A stretch of 64,000 nt of DNA from contig NC_079148.1 of NCBI RefSeq assembly GCF_945859685.1, forward strand, positions 138,381,133 to 138,445,132. The letters run 5' to 3'. Of the stretch, positions 21,345 through 33,948 are shown one piece after another. The DNA is from Eupeodes corollae. Taxonomy: Eukaryota; Arthropoda; Insecta; Diptera; Syrphidae. A program made the translations under genes and the position numbers. The notes under the pieces were generated by a model, which saw only the letters and a list, made by a program, of their open reading frames with translations, made no database searches and was not told the DNA's origin. Within the stretch, counting starts at the first letter, position 1; each line of letters opens with the position of its first letter.

Positions 21345-23900
21345 TAGTGGCTGTCCAAGATGGAAACACACTTAGACTAGTTTAATGGCCCATTGTGATA
21401 CCACATGAATCTTGAGGCTTCCTCCTAAGCTCAATGGAACCAGCTTGAGTCCCTTACGAAACGTGAGAGGCTGATTATACCAATATGATTTAGATCGTAT
21501 AGATCGTTAAAGAAAAATTCTCCTAGGTAATTCTTGCGTTTTCGAGCTAGAGCAGGGCATGTGCAGAGAAGATGAAGAACCGTTTCTTCCTCTTCCTCGT
21601 CCATACAGCTTCTGCAAAAGTCATTTGAGAATACGCCTAGTCTCGTGGCGTGCTTTCCTATTAGACAGTGTCCGGTTATGAGACCTATTATCGAGCTTAT
21701 ATGCGATCTGCTTAGAGAGAGCAAGCACCTTGAACGTTTTATATCCAGTGTTGGCAAGATGTTTTTTGTGGCTTGACACGTGGTGATGTTGTTCCACCTG
21801 GTGCCTGCCCTCCTCACAGCGTCTTGCATTAGCAACAGTTTGGAAGTAGCGATTGGTATGCCAGTACCTGCCAAACGTGGTAGGATGGGCTGTACTGTAC
21901 CGTTCCTGGCGAGTTCATCTGCCTTACAGTTACCTAGAATGTCTCTATGGCCCAGCACCCAGCAAAGGTGAATATTAAACTGTTGTGCCATCTCCATTAG
22001 AGATGTTCGACAGTTATGGACTGTTATAGAGTTTGTAGAGACGTTTTCTTTGAGCCAAGACAAGACTTCTTTAATCGCCAAAAGTTCCGCCTGGAACACG
22101 ATACAATGATTGGGAAGGCGGAATGAGAGACTTAATTTCAGTCGTTCAGAGTACACACCTCCACTAACCCCTTCTTTGGTTTTTGAGCCATCTGTGTAAA
22201 AATGGATTGACTAATCCTCCAAGAATGTCCTATCCTCCCAAAAAGATCTGGTAGGTATAGAAATCTGGAAATTTCTGTCGAATTGTAGTTGGGGGATGGT
22301 GTAGTCTGTGTGCTTTGGAATTGATTATAAGTACCTTAGAATTACGGAGTGGCCAATGTTTTTATTATTAAACTGCGACGAAGCATTGAGGGGAATAGCA
22401 GAGCTTGCAACTATTTGTTTGCTTAATATGTCCAGAGGTGTAAGGTGGAGCAAGGTGTCCAGTGATGCAGACGGGGTCGTGCGAAGCGATCCGCTTATAC
22501 ATAGGTAGGCTGAACGTTGGACTTTATTTAACTTATCCCTGTTTATACCTTTCTCTTAAGAAGTCCACCATACTGCCACACCGTACGTTAAAATCGGTCT
22601 GATTACCGATATGTATAGCCAATGCGTGATTCTGGGCTGTAAACCCCATTTATTACCAATAGCTTTTTTGCAAGAAAAGAGAGCTACAGTAGCTTTTTTG
22701 ACTCTTTCCTGTACGTTGCGTTTCCAATTTAGTTTTTTGTCTAAGACAAGACCTAGGTATTTAGCCTCGTCTGAGAATTTTAATTGGATTCCTTTAATAT
22801 AAGGAGGGTTGACAAATGAAATTTTGTATCTCCTCGAAAATAAGACCAGATCGGTTTTGTGTGGGTTAACACCCAGTCCACACCGATCAGCCCAAAGTAT
22901 TAGTCTGTCTTAGGCATTTTGTAAGAGTTCTTTTAGGATATTAAGGTGCTTTCCCGAAACTGCTATAGCAACGTCGTCCGCATAGACTATCACTCTGAAA
23001 CCCTCCGCATCCAGACTAGTTAGGATTTCATTCACCACTAGGTTCCATAGGAGAGGGGATAGAACACCACCTTGTGGTGTCCCTCTACTAACGAATCGAC
23101 TGCTAGAAGAATTGCCCAGTTTTGAGTTAATTATTCTGCTAATAAGCATTAAATGATTTAACTCCCGAAGCGAAATCTCTACATTTAGAGATGTCAGTAC
23201 AGATGTGATTGCAGATGTGTCAACGTTGTTAAAGGCACCTTCGATGTCAAGGAAAGCAAGCAAAGTGAACTCTTTATGATGGAGGGAATATTCGATGGTG
23301 CGTACTAAAGTGTGTAACGCTGTATCCACCGATTTACCTTTACAGTAGGCATGTTGAGACGAAGACAGAAGTCTTGTATCGATACGTGCCCTTAAATGGA
23401 TATCAATCAATCTTTCCAGGGTCTTAAGAAGGAATGATGATAGACTTATAGGTCGTAGATCTTTAGGATTGACTTGGGACCATTTTCCTGCTATAGGTAT
23501 AAAAATAACTTTAACTTCTCTTCATGCCGAGGGAACATGGACCAAGTAAAGACAGCTGGTAAAAATTGCCTCAAGGATTGGTGCAATTATATCAGAAGCC
23601 TTTTGTAATTCGACTGGTATTATACCATCTGGTCCTGCAGCTTTAAATGGTTTGAAGCTTTTGAGAGCCCATTGTAGCTTATCCTTTGTGATCAGACCTT
23701 GTGGATATGTTGTATTTGAACTTGAGCGTATAAAACTGTTGCAAGTTTCGGTAAGAGAACTACCAGGAAAGTGAGTGTCCAATAGTTAGTTCAGCGATTC
23801 ATTACTTGAATTTGTCCAGGAGCCGTCTGTATTTTTCAAGCAGCTTGGCATAAAGTAACTTAAGAAATTAAAGTTTTCACCAATACTCCTTCAATTTTTC
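21322..23900 (-). pseudogene. LOA-like non-LTR retrotransposon copy 1 (RT, RNase H, C-terminal zinc region)
   Basis: Minus-strand order: RT fingers (KPFKAAGPDGIIPVELQK near 23630), KWSQVNPKDLRPISLSSFLL (23460), HAYCKGKSVDTALHTL (23330), catalytic LAFLDIEGAFNNVDTS (23240), RGTPQGGVLSPLLWNLVVNE (23070), VIVYADDVAIAVSG (22970), thumb (KYLGLVLDKKLNWKRNV, 22750), RNase H (IHFYTDGSKTK near 22190 after a stop; AELLAIKEVLSWL; CWVLGHRDILGNCKADELAR near 21940) and a Cys/His tail (CRSCMDEEEEETVLHLLCTC near 21590). The FSDSQ stretch of RNase H, with one catalytic Asp, is deleted. Several stops separate the parts. GTPQGGVLSPLLW plus RNase H points to the LOA group. The 5' region is missing beyond 23900. 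Confidence 0.9.
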
Positions 23901-24304
23901 TCGATAAGAAAATTGATTTGTTATTCAAAAAATACTATTTGAAAATTTTAAGTTTGTACCAATGGGAATCTATCAGTGCAGATCGCATCCTAGCCTCATT
24001 TTTTTTTAATTTCATCGTCAATCTTAAAAAAGCTATTGAAAAAAATTCACAAATTATTAATTTTCTTTCATTAAAGGTTTCGAGTTTTATGTATGTGTTT
24101 CAGAAGTTTTATTGAAATTTCAATAATTCATTACAAAATACATTGACAGTTTAACCAAACTTTTGAAAACCTTAAAACTCGAAACACCATCAATTCTAGT
24201 TTTTCGTCCATAGACGCTCAATATTATTGTACAATATTTGATATTTCACAATATTATTGGACAATATTTCAATTTTGTGCAATATTATTTTAAAAAATCA
24301 AAGC
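23901..24304. other. non-coding gap with an F right-end fragment and short tandem repeats
   Basis: An F terminus in plus orientation lies at about 23935-24010 (ATCAGTGCAGATCGCATCCT then AGCCTC and a T run). At 24218-24292 a unit of about 30 bp, CAATATTATTG-(T/G)ACAATATTT, is repeated two and a half times. Confidence 0.55.
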
Positions 24305-25111
24305 CCCATTTGGCTGGCATGCGATCCACACTGATAACTTCTCCTCCCGTCTGTCGATTTGTCTTTATTTCGGTTTTCGTGATGTGTTAAAAAAGTTGTC
24401 AGTTGAATTCTTCTTAAAAATTTCAAAACTACCAGCAATATTTTGCATATAACGAAATAGCTGGATTTTAAAATCTATTTTTGTTAACGAGGTTTTTAGT
24501 CGAAAACCAATTTTTACCAATTTTAGTAGCATTTCTTAAAAGTTTTTATTTCTTATACAAACAAATACAAACTGGATGAATAAAATTAATTTAAAGCCAA
24601 TATCTTCTATTGTTCACGAGATATCGAGAACCAAATTCAATTATGAAAAAAGAGACTGGAGGATTTTTATAACAAAAATTATTTTTAATTTTTGAAAAGA
24701 TATTTGAGTCGAAAGTAAATGTTTGATAAGTTTTAGTATTGTTGCTTTTAAGTTTTAATTTTTTTTGGAAAAAAACTGTCAAAACGATTTTACTTAAAAT
24801 TTTATTGAATGTTGACAACAATATTTCTTATAAGTTAAAATTAGTTAATTTCAAATTTTTGAAAAGATATTTGAGTCGAAAATCAATTTTTACCAGCCTT
24901 TTTAATTTTAGGTTTTTAATTTTTTATAAAAGAATTGTCATTTCGGTTTACCAGATGTTAGAAACGTCATTTTTCCATGCACAAAATTGTTTTGGGGATA
25001 AAATCGTTTTTTGTTCGTAAAATATAAGGTTACAAACATTTTTTTCAGTTTTTTTTTTTATTTAAAAAAAACGGTATTCCAAATATCTTTGTTTGATATC
25101 GCGTTACAATG
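24305..25111 (-). repeat. F repeat, right part, upstream of the Helitron
   Basis: It starts with the inverted F terminus (GGCTGGCATGCGATCCACAC at 24311, then CTCCCGTCTGTCGATTTGTC) and continues through two to three internal units of about 165 bp carrying GAAAAGATATTTGAGTCGAA. It breaks off at ATATCGCGTTACAATG where the Helitron begins. Confidence 0.75.
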
Positions 25112-26723
25112 TCTATATATATAAAAATCATGCCACTTTTCGTTGTAATGTTATAACTTAACAATGCTCTTACGGATTTGGCTAATTTTGGTCTTGAATT
25201 ATTCGTGAAAGTCGAGAGAAAGTTTGTACGTAGAGAAAATTTAAAAAAAAATCTTGAAAAGGTGTAAAGTCAACACCTTTCTATACTTTCATATACAAAC
25301 AGTTTGTACTACGATGTACTTAAAGAAATCCCGATTTGTCGATTACATTGGAGCTCATTTATAATGACTTACTTTTATTTGTGCAATCGAATATAACCGA
25401 ATTGAATATTCAACAAAAACATTTGTATGACACAGTCATGCAAGCTGTGTCCAATAATACAAGTGGATTATATTTCTTGGATGCACCTGGTGGTACAGAC
25501 AAAACTTTCGTTGTATCATTGATTTAAGCGACTTTTCGATCGGAACAGAAAATTGAATAGGTACGTGCATCTTCTGGAATTGCTGCTACATTATTAGAAG
25601 TTGGCCGGGACTCTCACTCCGCATTAAAATTGCCATTGAATTAATAGGTGATTGAAACTTCAACTTGCAATACTTCCAGATATTTTACTATGGAAAAAGT
25701 TCTCTGATTAAAGTCAATTATTTTATGGGATGAGTGCACAATGTCGAATACAAAATCTATAGAAGCATTTAATCGAACAATGCAAGATTTATGCGGTAAT
25801 CAACAGCTGTTTCGGTGGTATTTCGTCAAACATTGTCTGTCATACTTCGATCAACTCCTACTGATGAAATAAACGCCTATTTGAAGTCAGTTCTTTGGAG
25901 ATATGTACGAAAATTGACACTGAATATTAATGTGCGTATTCACCTACATAATGATGCAACTGCCCATGAGTTATCAAAACAATTGTTAGAAATTGGTGAT
26001 GGCAAAATATCAATCGACAATACCGACGGATTGATCACTTTACCGAACAATTTTTGTGCAATCTATAGATAAGTTTATTGAATGTGTTTTTCCGAATATT
26101 TTTCAGAATTACAGAAATCATGATTGGTTGACAGAATGCACCATTTAAACACCGAAAAACATTCATATCAATGCCATTCATTTTCAAATTCAACCGAAAC
26201 TGCCAGGTGTAATCACGACACATAAATCAATTGACAGTGTTATGAATCAAAATAAGTCAATAAATTATCCAATTGAATTTTTGAATTCATTGGAACCGGC
26301 TGGTATACCAACACATTGCTTGAAGCTGAAAATTGGCTCTTTGATTGTATTATTGAGAAACATTAATCCACCAAAACTGTGTAATGGCACCAGATTGGCA
26401 GTGAAAAAGTTATTGCCAAATTTGATTGAATCTTAACTGGTAAATCAAAAAGTTAAGTGTGTTTGATACCGAGTATCCCTATGATTTCAACTGATATGCC
26501 ATTTGAATTCAAGAGATTACAATACCCTGTGCGTTTATCATTTGCGATGTTCATAAATAAGGCCCAAGGGCAAACACTTCACGTTTGTGGTGTCAATTTG
26601 GAGGAATAATGTTTATCTAATAGCCAACCTTATGTTGCCTGTTTCAGATTTGGTACACCAAATTGTTTATTTATTCATGCTCAAAATGGAAAAACTAAAA
26701 AGAGGCTGGCAATATAAAACTAG
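25112..26723 (+). mobile_element. Helitron remnant
   Basis: The left end TCTATATATATAAAAATC at 25112, followed by CGGATTTGGCTAATTTTGGT (near 25175), is the familiar 5' sequence of insect Helitrons. The body holds a dead PIF1-type helicase. CTAG followed by T at 26720 fits the expected CTRR-T end, but no convincing terminal hairpin precedes it, so the right boundary is tentative. The Rep part of the usual RepHel gene is missing, so much of the element was lost. Confidence 0.8.
25380..26715 (+). pseudogene. Helitron PIF1-like helicase, C-terminal part, broken
   Basis: Motifs in order: ELNIQQKHLYDTVMQAV (25400), Walker A as LDAPGGTDKTFVV (25480; the usual GGTGKT has Gly changed to Asp), ASSGIAATLL (25575), Walker B IILWDECTMSN (25720), FRQTLSVILRSTPTDEINAY (25820), NDATAHELSKQLLEIGDGKI (25950), DGLITLPNNFC (26027), the C-terminal EFLNSLEPAGIPTHCLKLKI (26275) and INKAQGQTLHVCGVNLEE (26553), the last being helicase motif VI, and finally FGTPNCLFIHAQNGKTK. 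At least six stops or shifts intervene. In the family this helicase unwinds DNA during rolling-circle transposition. Confidence 0.9.
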
Positions 26724-27770
26724 TTTGAAGCCAATATTTCAAATTTTTGAAAAGATATTTGGGTCGAAAATCATTTTGTACCAACTCTTGTTATTTTTTT
26801 TCGGTTTTTAAGTTTTTGTAAAAAATCTGTCGATTAGATTTTTTTTCAAAATTTTAATGAATGTTGACAACAATATTTTTTCAAAGATAAAAGTAAATTA
26901 AAGCCAATATCTCAAAGTTTTGAAAAGATATTTGAGTCGAAAATCAATTTTTACCAACTTTTATTAATTTTTTTTTTATTTTTTATTTTTTGTAAGAAAA
27001 CTGTCGAGTCGATTTTTCGCAACATTTTTCAGGATGTTGAAAACAATATTTCTTATAAGATAAAATAAGTTTGAAGCCTAAATTTCAAGCTTTTGAGGAG
27101 ATATTTGAATCAATATTCATTTTTTACCAACTTTGAGTAATGTTTTTTTTAGATTTTTATTTTTTATAAAAAAAAACTGTTCATTCGATTTTTCTCAAAA
27201 TTTTATCAGATGTCAAAAACATTATTTTTCGTTGCACAAAATTGTTTTGGAGGTAAAATCATATTTAAGTCGTAAAATTTTGGAGGTGAACATTTTTTTT
27301 TTCAATTTTTTTGATTTATAAAAAAAAACCGTTTAATTAATTTTTTTCACAAAATATACTTCTTTGATATTACGATACAATGTATTATATAAAACTTAAT
27401 TCAAGTCTTTAGCGTTTTTGGTTCGTAAGGTATTTTGGTTTTACTAAAATTTTCAATTTTTTTTCAAACTGCTATGGTAAAATAACCACCCACGCAATTT
27501 TCTTGAGAGCCCTTCCTGCATCTTTCTGCCTTATTATCTGTATAACAAAATTTATTTGAAGTCGATATCTCTTCTGGTTCTTGAGCTATGGACGACGAAA
27601 AAAACGTCGCGAACGTACGGACGTACAAACGTACGAACGTAAGTACACATGCACGCACAGACATCTTTCTAAAAATCTTTTATTTCGACTCAAGGGACCT
27701 TAAAACGTCGAGAAATTTCAAAATTTTCAATTTGACAAATCGGACCCATTACAATTATGTCCAATCTTAA
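26716..27770 (-). repeat. F repeat, second copy downstream of the Helitron, reaching the left end
   Basis: Contains at least three 165-bp internal units (26730, 26895, 27070), then the F middle part (GATACAATGTATTATATAAA at 27378), the CCACCCACGCAATTTTCTTG block (27487) and the left end with GACGACGAAAAAAACGTCGC (27590) and AAATTTCAAAATTTTCAATT. The terminal hairpin is degraded (ATTACAATTATGTCC). Confidence 0.75.
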
Positions 27771-28964
27771 GTTATTAACGATTCTATTGGGGTACAGTTC
27801 TTAAGCAATACAAAAATATTTTTATGTTGAAAGAAGCCATATTAAGAAGTAAAATGTAGTTAAAAATTCAAAAAAATCTATCGATTTGTTTCTGAGGAGC
27901 TTCGTGTAGATTTTAATAGCGAATGGTCTGATTAGCAAATCTTTACAGATAATTATTCTTACTTACATCAAAACTAAAAAAGTCTTCGAAAAATTCGACA
28001 CAAAAAAAGCGACGACGACGGTGGAGCGGATTCAAGAAAAAACACTCAAGAAAAACAAAGTTAAACTTTATGGTAAGGTGGTCCATGCTTGAATGCCAGA
28101 TCCTTCTTTTATTTTCTTTTTTCTCTTTCTTGTTTTTAATTTTAGTAAATTTTTTGTTACATTAAAAGATGGCCGATGATTTTTAGTGGCGGCAAATTTG
28201 GAAGTTTAAGAATTTTACGACGTATTTAGGAACTCGACATTTTAAGCTATAATTGCAATGATTTTTTTATTTACATTTTAGAATGTTTAATTCGAATTTA
28301 GGTTTTAAGTTTTAATTCAAGTTTAGACTTTAAGTTTAACATTAAAATTAAAGTTTAAGTATTAAAAATATCAAATTGAAAATAAGTTTATTTTAAAGTC
28401 AAAAGTTAAATTAAAAAATTAGTTTAAAAACTTCAATAATAGGTTGATAAACAGCTTGTGCTTCAACATTCCGAATTTTCTTTTTTTTTAACCAAAAAAA
28501 CAAACTCCAATATTCTCCAAAGGCATCGCATTTACTTCATTGATGAAAAAAGGTTCTATCGATCTTTCGTTCATATAAGATTTCTTTTAACAAAAACTTC
28601 ATTCTCTTTTTTTTAGTCTTTCCCTTGAGTATATTTCCAACGAACTCCTTAATTTCATTTTCTTCATTATGTCCTTGAAAAATTTACCTGCAAGTTCAAA
28701 GTTTGTATCGCTAACCATCCATAGTTTTTTTTACCATACCTTCCTACTTTCAGAAATGAATAATTAATGAATGGTATTAATTACACCAAACTTCCTTTTT
28801 CTTATTAAATATGCAGCAGAAAGCATATTCCTTAGTGATGATGATGATGATGATTAAGTTGATGATAATCAGCATACTCTGCAGATAACAATTTCAATGT
28901 TCCACCATCAAACTTGAAATACTTATATCCACCTTACTCTTAGATTATCCCATTAGATCCTCTA
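27771..28964. other. non-coding stretch
   Basis: AT-rich. A segment at 28280-28440 is dominated by AAGTTTAA/AATTTAAG variants. A (GAT)n microsatellite lies at about 28836-28853. No gene could be supported. Confidence 0.4.
28836..28853. repeat. GAT trinucleotide microsatellite
   Basis: Six GAT units in a row. Confidence 0.8.
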
Positions 28965-29351
28965 ATGGAAAAAGTAGTATTCTATCATCAAGGACTCTAT
29001 TCAAGCAAAAAATCTAAAGTAAGAATAAAAACCAGTAGCAACAAACGGAAGAAAAGCACAAAGGAAACGAAAGTGCAAGATTTTCAAGAAAAACCAAACT
29101 CAATTGAAGAAGAAAAGATTCTAAAAGCAAAAAAATACATATCTTGTTATAAAAACGAGAACTATGATAGCACGCGGAAACTAAATCCAATCGGATTAGA
29201 AAACACGAACTTTAGAATAAGATGTTTAATTTGCATCCAAAATGTAAATGTATTCAACCGTTCAACGAAACGAAAAAGGATATCTTCTTCTTTTCGCTAC
29301 TGCAATTTTCATGTCCTTCCGTTTTTCTCAGAAGAAGAAAGAATGAAATGA
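28965..29351 (+). CDS. hypothetical lysine-rich open frame, 128 codons
   Basis: Open from ATG 28965, rich in Lys, Ser and Arg (KKSKVRIKTSSNKRKKSTKE at the N-terminus), with two CxxC-like pairs near the end (RCLICIQN). I do not recognise a domain. The AT-rich composition could produce such a frame by chance; there are no clear splice sites or promoter. Confidence 0.15.
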   Translation: MEKVVFYHQGLYSSKKSKVRIKTSSNKRKKSTKETKVQDFQEKPNSIEEEKILKAKKYISCYKNENYDSTRKLNPIGLENTNFRIRCLICIQNVNVFNRSTKRKRISSSFRYCNFHVLPFFSEEERMK

Positions 29352-30009
29352 TGGAAAGATTTTTATCGCAAAAGTGAAACGATACGAAGATAGGGATAAT
29401 ATGAAGATAAAGAGTTATATTTCCTGAATAGTTTATTCAACAGCCTGCGACTTTAGTGTCACAATGCCTTGAGAGGATTTGTGGAAAGTTGATACTCTTC
29501 TTCGAATCTATTAGATACTACCTTTGTTATCTTTTCGTGGTTTTGACGAAAAAAGTTTGAGGGAAACAAACTGAAATGTATGTGAAATAATAAATGAATA
29601 ATTGAGTGTTAAAAAAATACTTTAAAATATGCATTTAAAAAAAAAAAACAATCTTTAAAACGCCAATACTTCAGCATGATAAAGGACATCAACAAGAGCA
29701 TATGATCTTCATTTATAATATAAGTCATTTTAACGTTTTCACAAAGCTTGACGAATTGCAATGAATTTTTAAATTTTCATTATTTTTAATCCGGAATTGA
29801 CATTTGCTGATCCGTCAAACAGTTGTGGAAAATTAAAAGCTCTTAGAAAAATTGTGAAATTCTAATATAAAAATTAATTTGATGATTTAAATTGTAACTT
29901 CAATCCAATTAAAAAAGCTACTTTTAAATCCATAAATTAAAATCTGAGTAAGTTGTAGCGATTAAGATTGAGAAACATTAAAACAAGTTGTTGCATTAAG
30001 GATAACCCA
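29352..30009. other. non-coding stretch
   Basis: No gene, repeat or element end could be supported. Confidence 0.4.
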
Positions 30010-30645
30010 AATTAATGAACACAAAGAAACGTGGATTAATTGAAACCTCCCTTGAGCATATTAACACCACAAAGCGTAGTTCCAACTTCAGTTTACTCAA
30101 AATGACAGCAAATAACAACATATCAGGCATTAGTATGGAAACTTCCAAACAAATCCTAGATGAAAAAAAAACAAAGAACTTTGCAAGGAACTCGCGTCGA
30201 AGGCTGATCTGCAGCTGCTTGTAGATGAAATATCTAGTATCAAAAGTAAAATTCCCCGTCGAGACCCACGTTCTAAGACAGTTATTGTTAAAATGAGATA
30301 TCGGGAATCCGTTTGGGCAGTACACCTAAACACGTCCAAACTCAAGGAGATAAACATTCGTATTACCAAGGATATGCCCTACAACATGCGCAGAAGGAGG
30401 GCCAAGCTAGTGGCGATCAAAAAAGCTCTACTTGTGGCAAACACACAAAAGACACTGTTAAAGGCCTTAAATGTGGTTACAAGAATGGATCAAGTGTTAT
30501 AGGTAGAATGTTTGGCGCTCTGCCTGCAGGTCTTGAAAATTTAATGAATGATCTTCTTAATCAAAACAATGTGTATCAAATGTCAGAAAAAAGTCAAGCT
30601 CAAATGTCAAAAGGAGTGCGTTCAGGAAATTCAACATCATGACAG
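30010..30645 (+). pseudogene. N1 copy b ORF1 remnant
   Basis: Pieces in two frames: RRDPRSKTVIVKMRYRESVW (near 30260), LNTSKLKEINIRITKDMPYN and RRRRAKLVAIKKALL (near 30385), then in another frame CGYKNGSSVIGRMFGALPAG (near 30470). The basic R-R-R-R-A-K-L segment resembles the nucleic-acid-binding part of LINE ORF1 proteins, which package element RNA. Position directly before the endonuclease supports this. The exact ORF1 type is unclear. Confidence 0.55.
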
Positions 30646-30759
30646 CTAACAAAAACAACCGCTGTACTGGGGAACTTCGATGTACGTTCATATGAGCAAG
30701 CCAATTGAGGTTCACACGTCTATCAGAAAGAAGCAGAAATGAATGAAGTTCTATTTTTT

Positions 30760-31480
30760 AATCTTAGAATTATAAATTATAATGTCTCTGGACTGAAAAA
30801 TAAGTTAGAACTCGGTGATTTTTGTTATTATATTATTTGAAACCCATGTATAAATAAGGAGGAAATAATGTTTAAAAATGTATTTGCAAAATATGAAGTT
30901 AAGTGGAAAGGCGCTGTTAAAAAAAGTGTTTTTGGAAGAGGTAGTGGTGGAGAGCCTTTTGCCTACCGTAAAAACATTAAAGCAGTGGAATTCGAATTAA
31001 AAAAGAGATTGATGAAGCATGTGTTATCGAACTGGAGAAAAATAGTTGTGTCCGTTACATCGTACCTACCTACTTAAACTGCAGCCACTGAGAATCTGAC
31101 CTTGAAAAACTTAATGACCTGCCAAATAATTTAAATACGTCAGACCTAATGATTATTGGAGATTTCAACGGAAGAATAGGTTTATCACAGAACAATTTTT
31201 CGAGCGGATACAGACATACAACTTTTAATGCAAAACGTAGATCTAAAGATGAAATGTGTGACAAAAAAGTTGAACAAATTATGGATTTGGCAGATACGTT
31301 TGACTGTAAAGTTTTAAACAGAAGTTGCGATGGCGATCTTAACGGCGAGCTTACATTTCTACATCATGCTCTTTAATCGGAAACTGGAAACTTATTGCTG
31401 GAAACTGGAATTCAATAACCGATGACTTTAAAATAGGATTTCAAAAGTTTTCTGACCACATGCCACATTCTGCAAATTAC
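30760..31480 (+). pseudogene. N1 copy b APE-type endonuclease
   Basis: The start of the domain reads LRIINYNVSGLKNK (30765), then ETHV across a frameshift (30838), GRGSGGEPFAYRKN (30940), LMIIGDFNGRIGLSQNN (31147) and FQKFSDHMPHS (31440), which cover the N-terminal Asn, the Glu and the Asp/His catalytic regions of APE-like LINE nucleases. Stops and shifts at about 30835, 31075 and 31375. The nuclease nicks the target for reverse transcription; this copy is dead. Confidence 0.85.
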
Positions 31481-31489
31481 ACGAATAAT

Positions 31490-33060
31490 TAAAATTTGCT
31501 CAACTTGCTACCTAAATTGTTTTGGAATGAAAAAAAAACCGCGATCTGTACCAGCTTAATCTTAATTGCTAGTGATATTTTAGCAATATCAGAAGTTTCT
31601 GTAGACGTTGAAGTTCTCGCTGATACAATTAAGAAATCTGCACCAACAAAACAAAACACGGCAAATAAGACTAGAAAGAAGAAACAAGATAATGGTTTGA
31701 TAAAGAATGCACGAAAGCAAGGCAGAAATCGTTTGTACACCTTAAGCTCTTAAGATCACATAACTCGGATATCTTCAAAAAATTATATGCAGAATCGAAC
31801 AGTGTATACAAAAAATTATGCCGTTCTAAAAAGATAGCTGTTGAACAGAAGAAAGTTCAAATGATAAGCTCTGTTAGCTCTTCCTCTGCCTTTTGGAAGG
31901 CAGTCAGACAATTGAATGGAAGTAGACCTGCTATCGCTCCAAATCTACAGGCTCAACAGTTAAGAATCCATTTTCAGAATCCTCTTAATACTGAACAGTT
32001 ATCTTTAACACATTAATACGCAGTGCCTCTTTCTCTAGATGATATGTAATATGCTCCGTTCACTTTAGATGAAGTCCAGAACACTATTAGAAATTCGAAA
32101 GTAAACAAAGCCCCAGGAGAAGATAGAATTCCGTTCCTTAATTTGCAATAGCGCTCACGGAAGAATACAATAAAATATACCAAAGTGGGAATATTCCAAT
32201 CAGTTTAAGGAAGGCTATAATATATCCCCTTCACACAAAAGGAGATTATAACGACCCACAGAACTACAGAGGAACATGTTTTCTAAATACATCTTCGAAA
32301 CTTTTTAGTGCCTTACTGTAACAGGCTAACTAATTGCGTAAAAGAAAAGCGGGGACTTAATAAGCTTCAGGCAGGATTTAGTGAAGGCTATTCAACTATA
32401 CGAGTAGATCACATATTTTCTTCTCTGAATATTGCCGAAATATATATATGAAAAGGAATACAAAGTTGTATACCTTGTTGGTATACTTGGACTTTCATGC
32501 TACCTTTGATCCTGTACCACGTGAAGCACTATTTTACAAACTTTATATGATCGGTATTTCGAATTGAATGATTTGAATTTTGATACCCTTGTACGACAAT
32601 AACTTAGCGATGGTCTGGGATGGGAAATGCCTTTCGGAAGAGTTTGTAACTACGATGGGGGTAAAACAAGGATGCATCCTGAGTTCACTTTTATTTATTT
32701 TATTTATTAATGATATAACAGAAAACATTGGAGGTGGTATCATAATAAACACAACTTGCATTCCTGCTTTAATGTTCGAGGATGATTGTGCTATCTTTGC
32801 TGAGACCGTTAACAATATGCAATGGATGATAAATAGACTGGCAAATTATTGTAGAAAATGAAACTTGTCCGTTAATTTGGCGAAGACAAAAATGATGATT
32901 TCCAGAAATGGTGGAGGGAGATACTCTAGAAATGAGCAGTAGAACTATGAAGGACAGCAGATAGAAGTCGTGAGAGAATATAAATATCTGGGAGTTCTTA
33001 TCACAGCCATAATCAATATGAAAAAAAACATTTTGTAACCAAGTTATCAGAAGCAAAGCG
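31490..33060 (+). pseudogene. N1 copy b linker and reverse transcriptase
   Basis: After a Lys-rich linker the RT reads FTLDEVQNTIRNSKVNKAPG (32060), QAGFSEGYSTIRVDHIFSS (32370), MGVKQGCILSSLLFILFIND (32655) and FEDDCAIFAETVNNMQ (32778). The catalytic YADD has become FEDD, changing the Tyr and Ala but keeping both Asp. The FxDF catalytic region near 32490 is scrambled by shifts. The thumb (VREYKYLGVLI, 32970) ends in stops. Several frameshifts separate these parts. Confidence 0.88.
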
Positions 33061-33525
33061 TGCTATCGGCTCAGTTTGGGGAAAATGCATATGCAATAAA
33101 TATCTAAAAAACACCGCAAAATAAAAAATCTTACGTGCAACTACAACATCCACCATGCTTTGTGGAGCACAAGTGTGGGGATAACGCTCATATACTACTC
33201 TTGAAGTTTTTCAACTATACTGTATAAAAAGAGTATTAAAACTACCAAATAGCATTCCCAATTACATGATTCATCTGGAGTCACCACTCTTTCTGGAGAC
33301 ACTCAAATTACACTTTGATTATGAGCAGAAAGTTATGAGAATGGATGAGTAAAGACTGCAAAAATAATACTCTCCTTATACCTGCTAATGAAGAAAAGTA
33401 ACTGTGTACAACAATAGGAAACGCTAGCACGTAATGGTGGATTAAATACAAATTTTGAAAACATCCAACACGACCAACTTTATAAAATATTTGAAAAAAC
33501 TGGTAACCTTCTGTACGACTCATAT

Positions 33526-33948
33526 GTGAATGAGGCTCAGTCACCTCAATATCGAATGTACTACAGTAAACTCAATTACAACTTACAAGAAGCAACATAT
33601 TTTTTGAACACAAACTCTGCAGAAAAAATAAATATTATTTTCAAAATAAGAGGTGAACTATCAGGCCTAAATTATATACCGCATCGACCTGATCTTCAAC
33701 TTGAATGTAGCCTTTGCAACCTCAAAGAAAGAGAAGATGTGTACCATTTAATTGGAAAATGCCCTATTTTATGCGAACTACGAAGGATATACTTTGGAGC
33801 AAATCTTATTGAGATGGTGGATGTGCTGAGTATTTTGAATGGAGACCGCGGATGGGACGTACTATATAAGTATACTGTTACTGCGCTGCTCTACAGAACA
33901 CGTATTATTAAAGGAAATTTTTTCAAACTATCTTCATATTTAATTTAA
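33526..33948 (+). pseudogene. N1 copy b C-terminal Cys/His region
   Basis: A 140-codon open stretch that aligns with the 6272-6625 minus-strand tail: NTNSAEKINIIFKIRGEL, NYIPHRPDLQLECSLCNLKE, DVYHLIGKCPILCELRRIYF. The C-x-x-C ... H ... C arrangement is the zinc-knuckle-like motif at the end of many LINE ORF2 proteins. It is the best preserved part of the copy. Confidence 0.85.

Noticed and set aside
24590..27230. Regularly spaced repeats that might suggest a CRISPR array
   Set aside because: Units are about 165 bp, diverged along their whole length, with no short constant repeat and unique spacers, in a eukaryotic transposon context.
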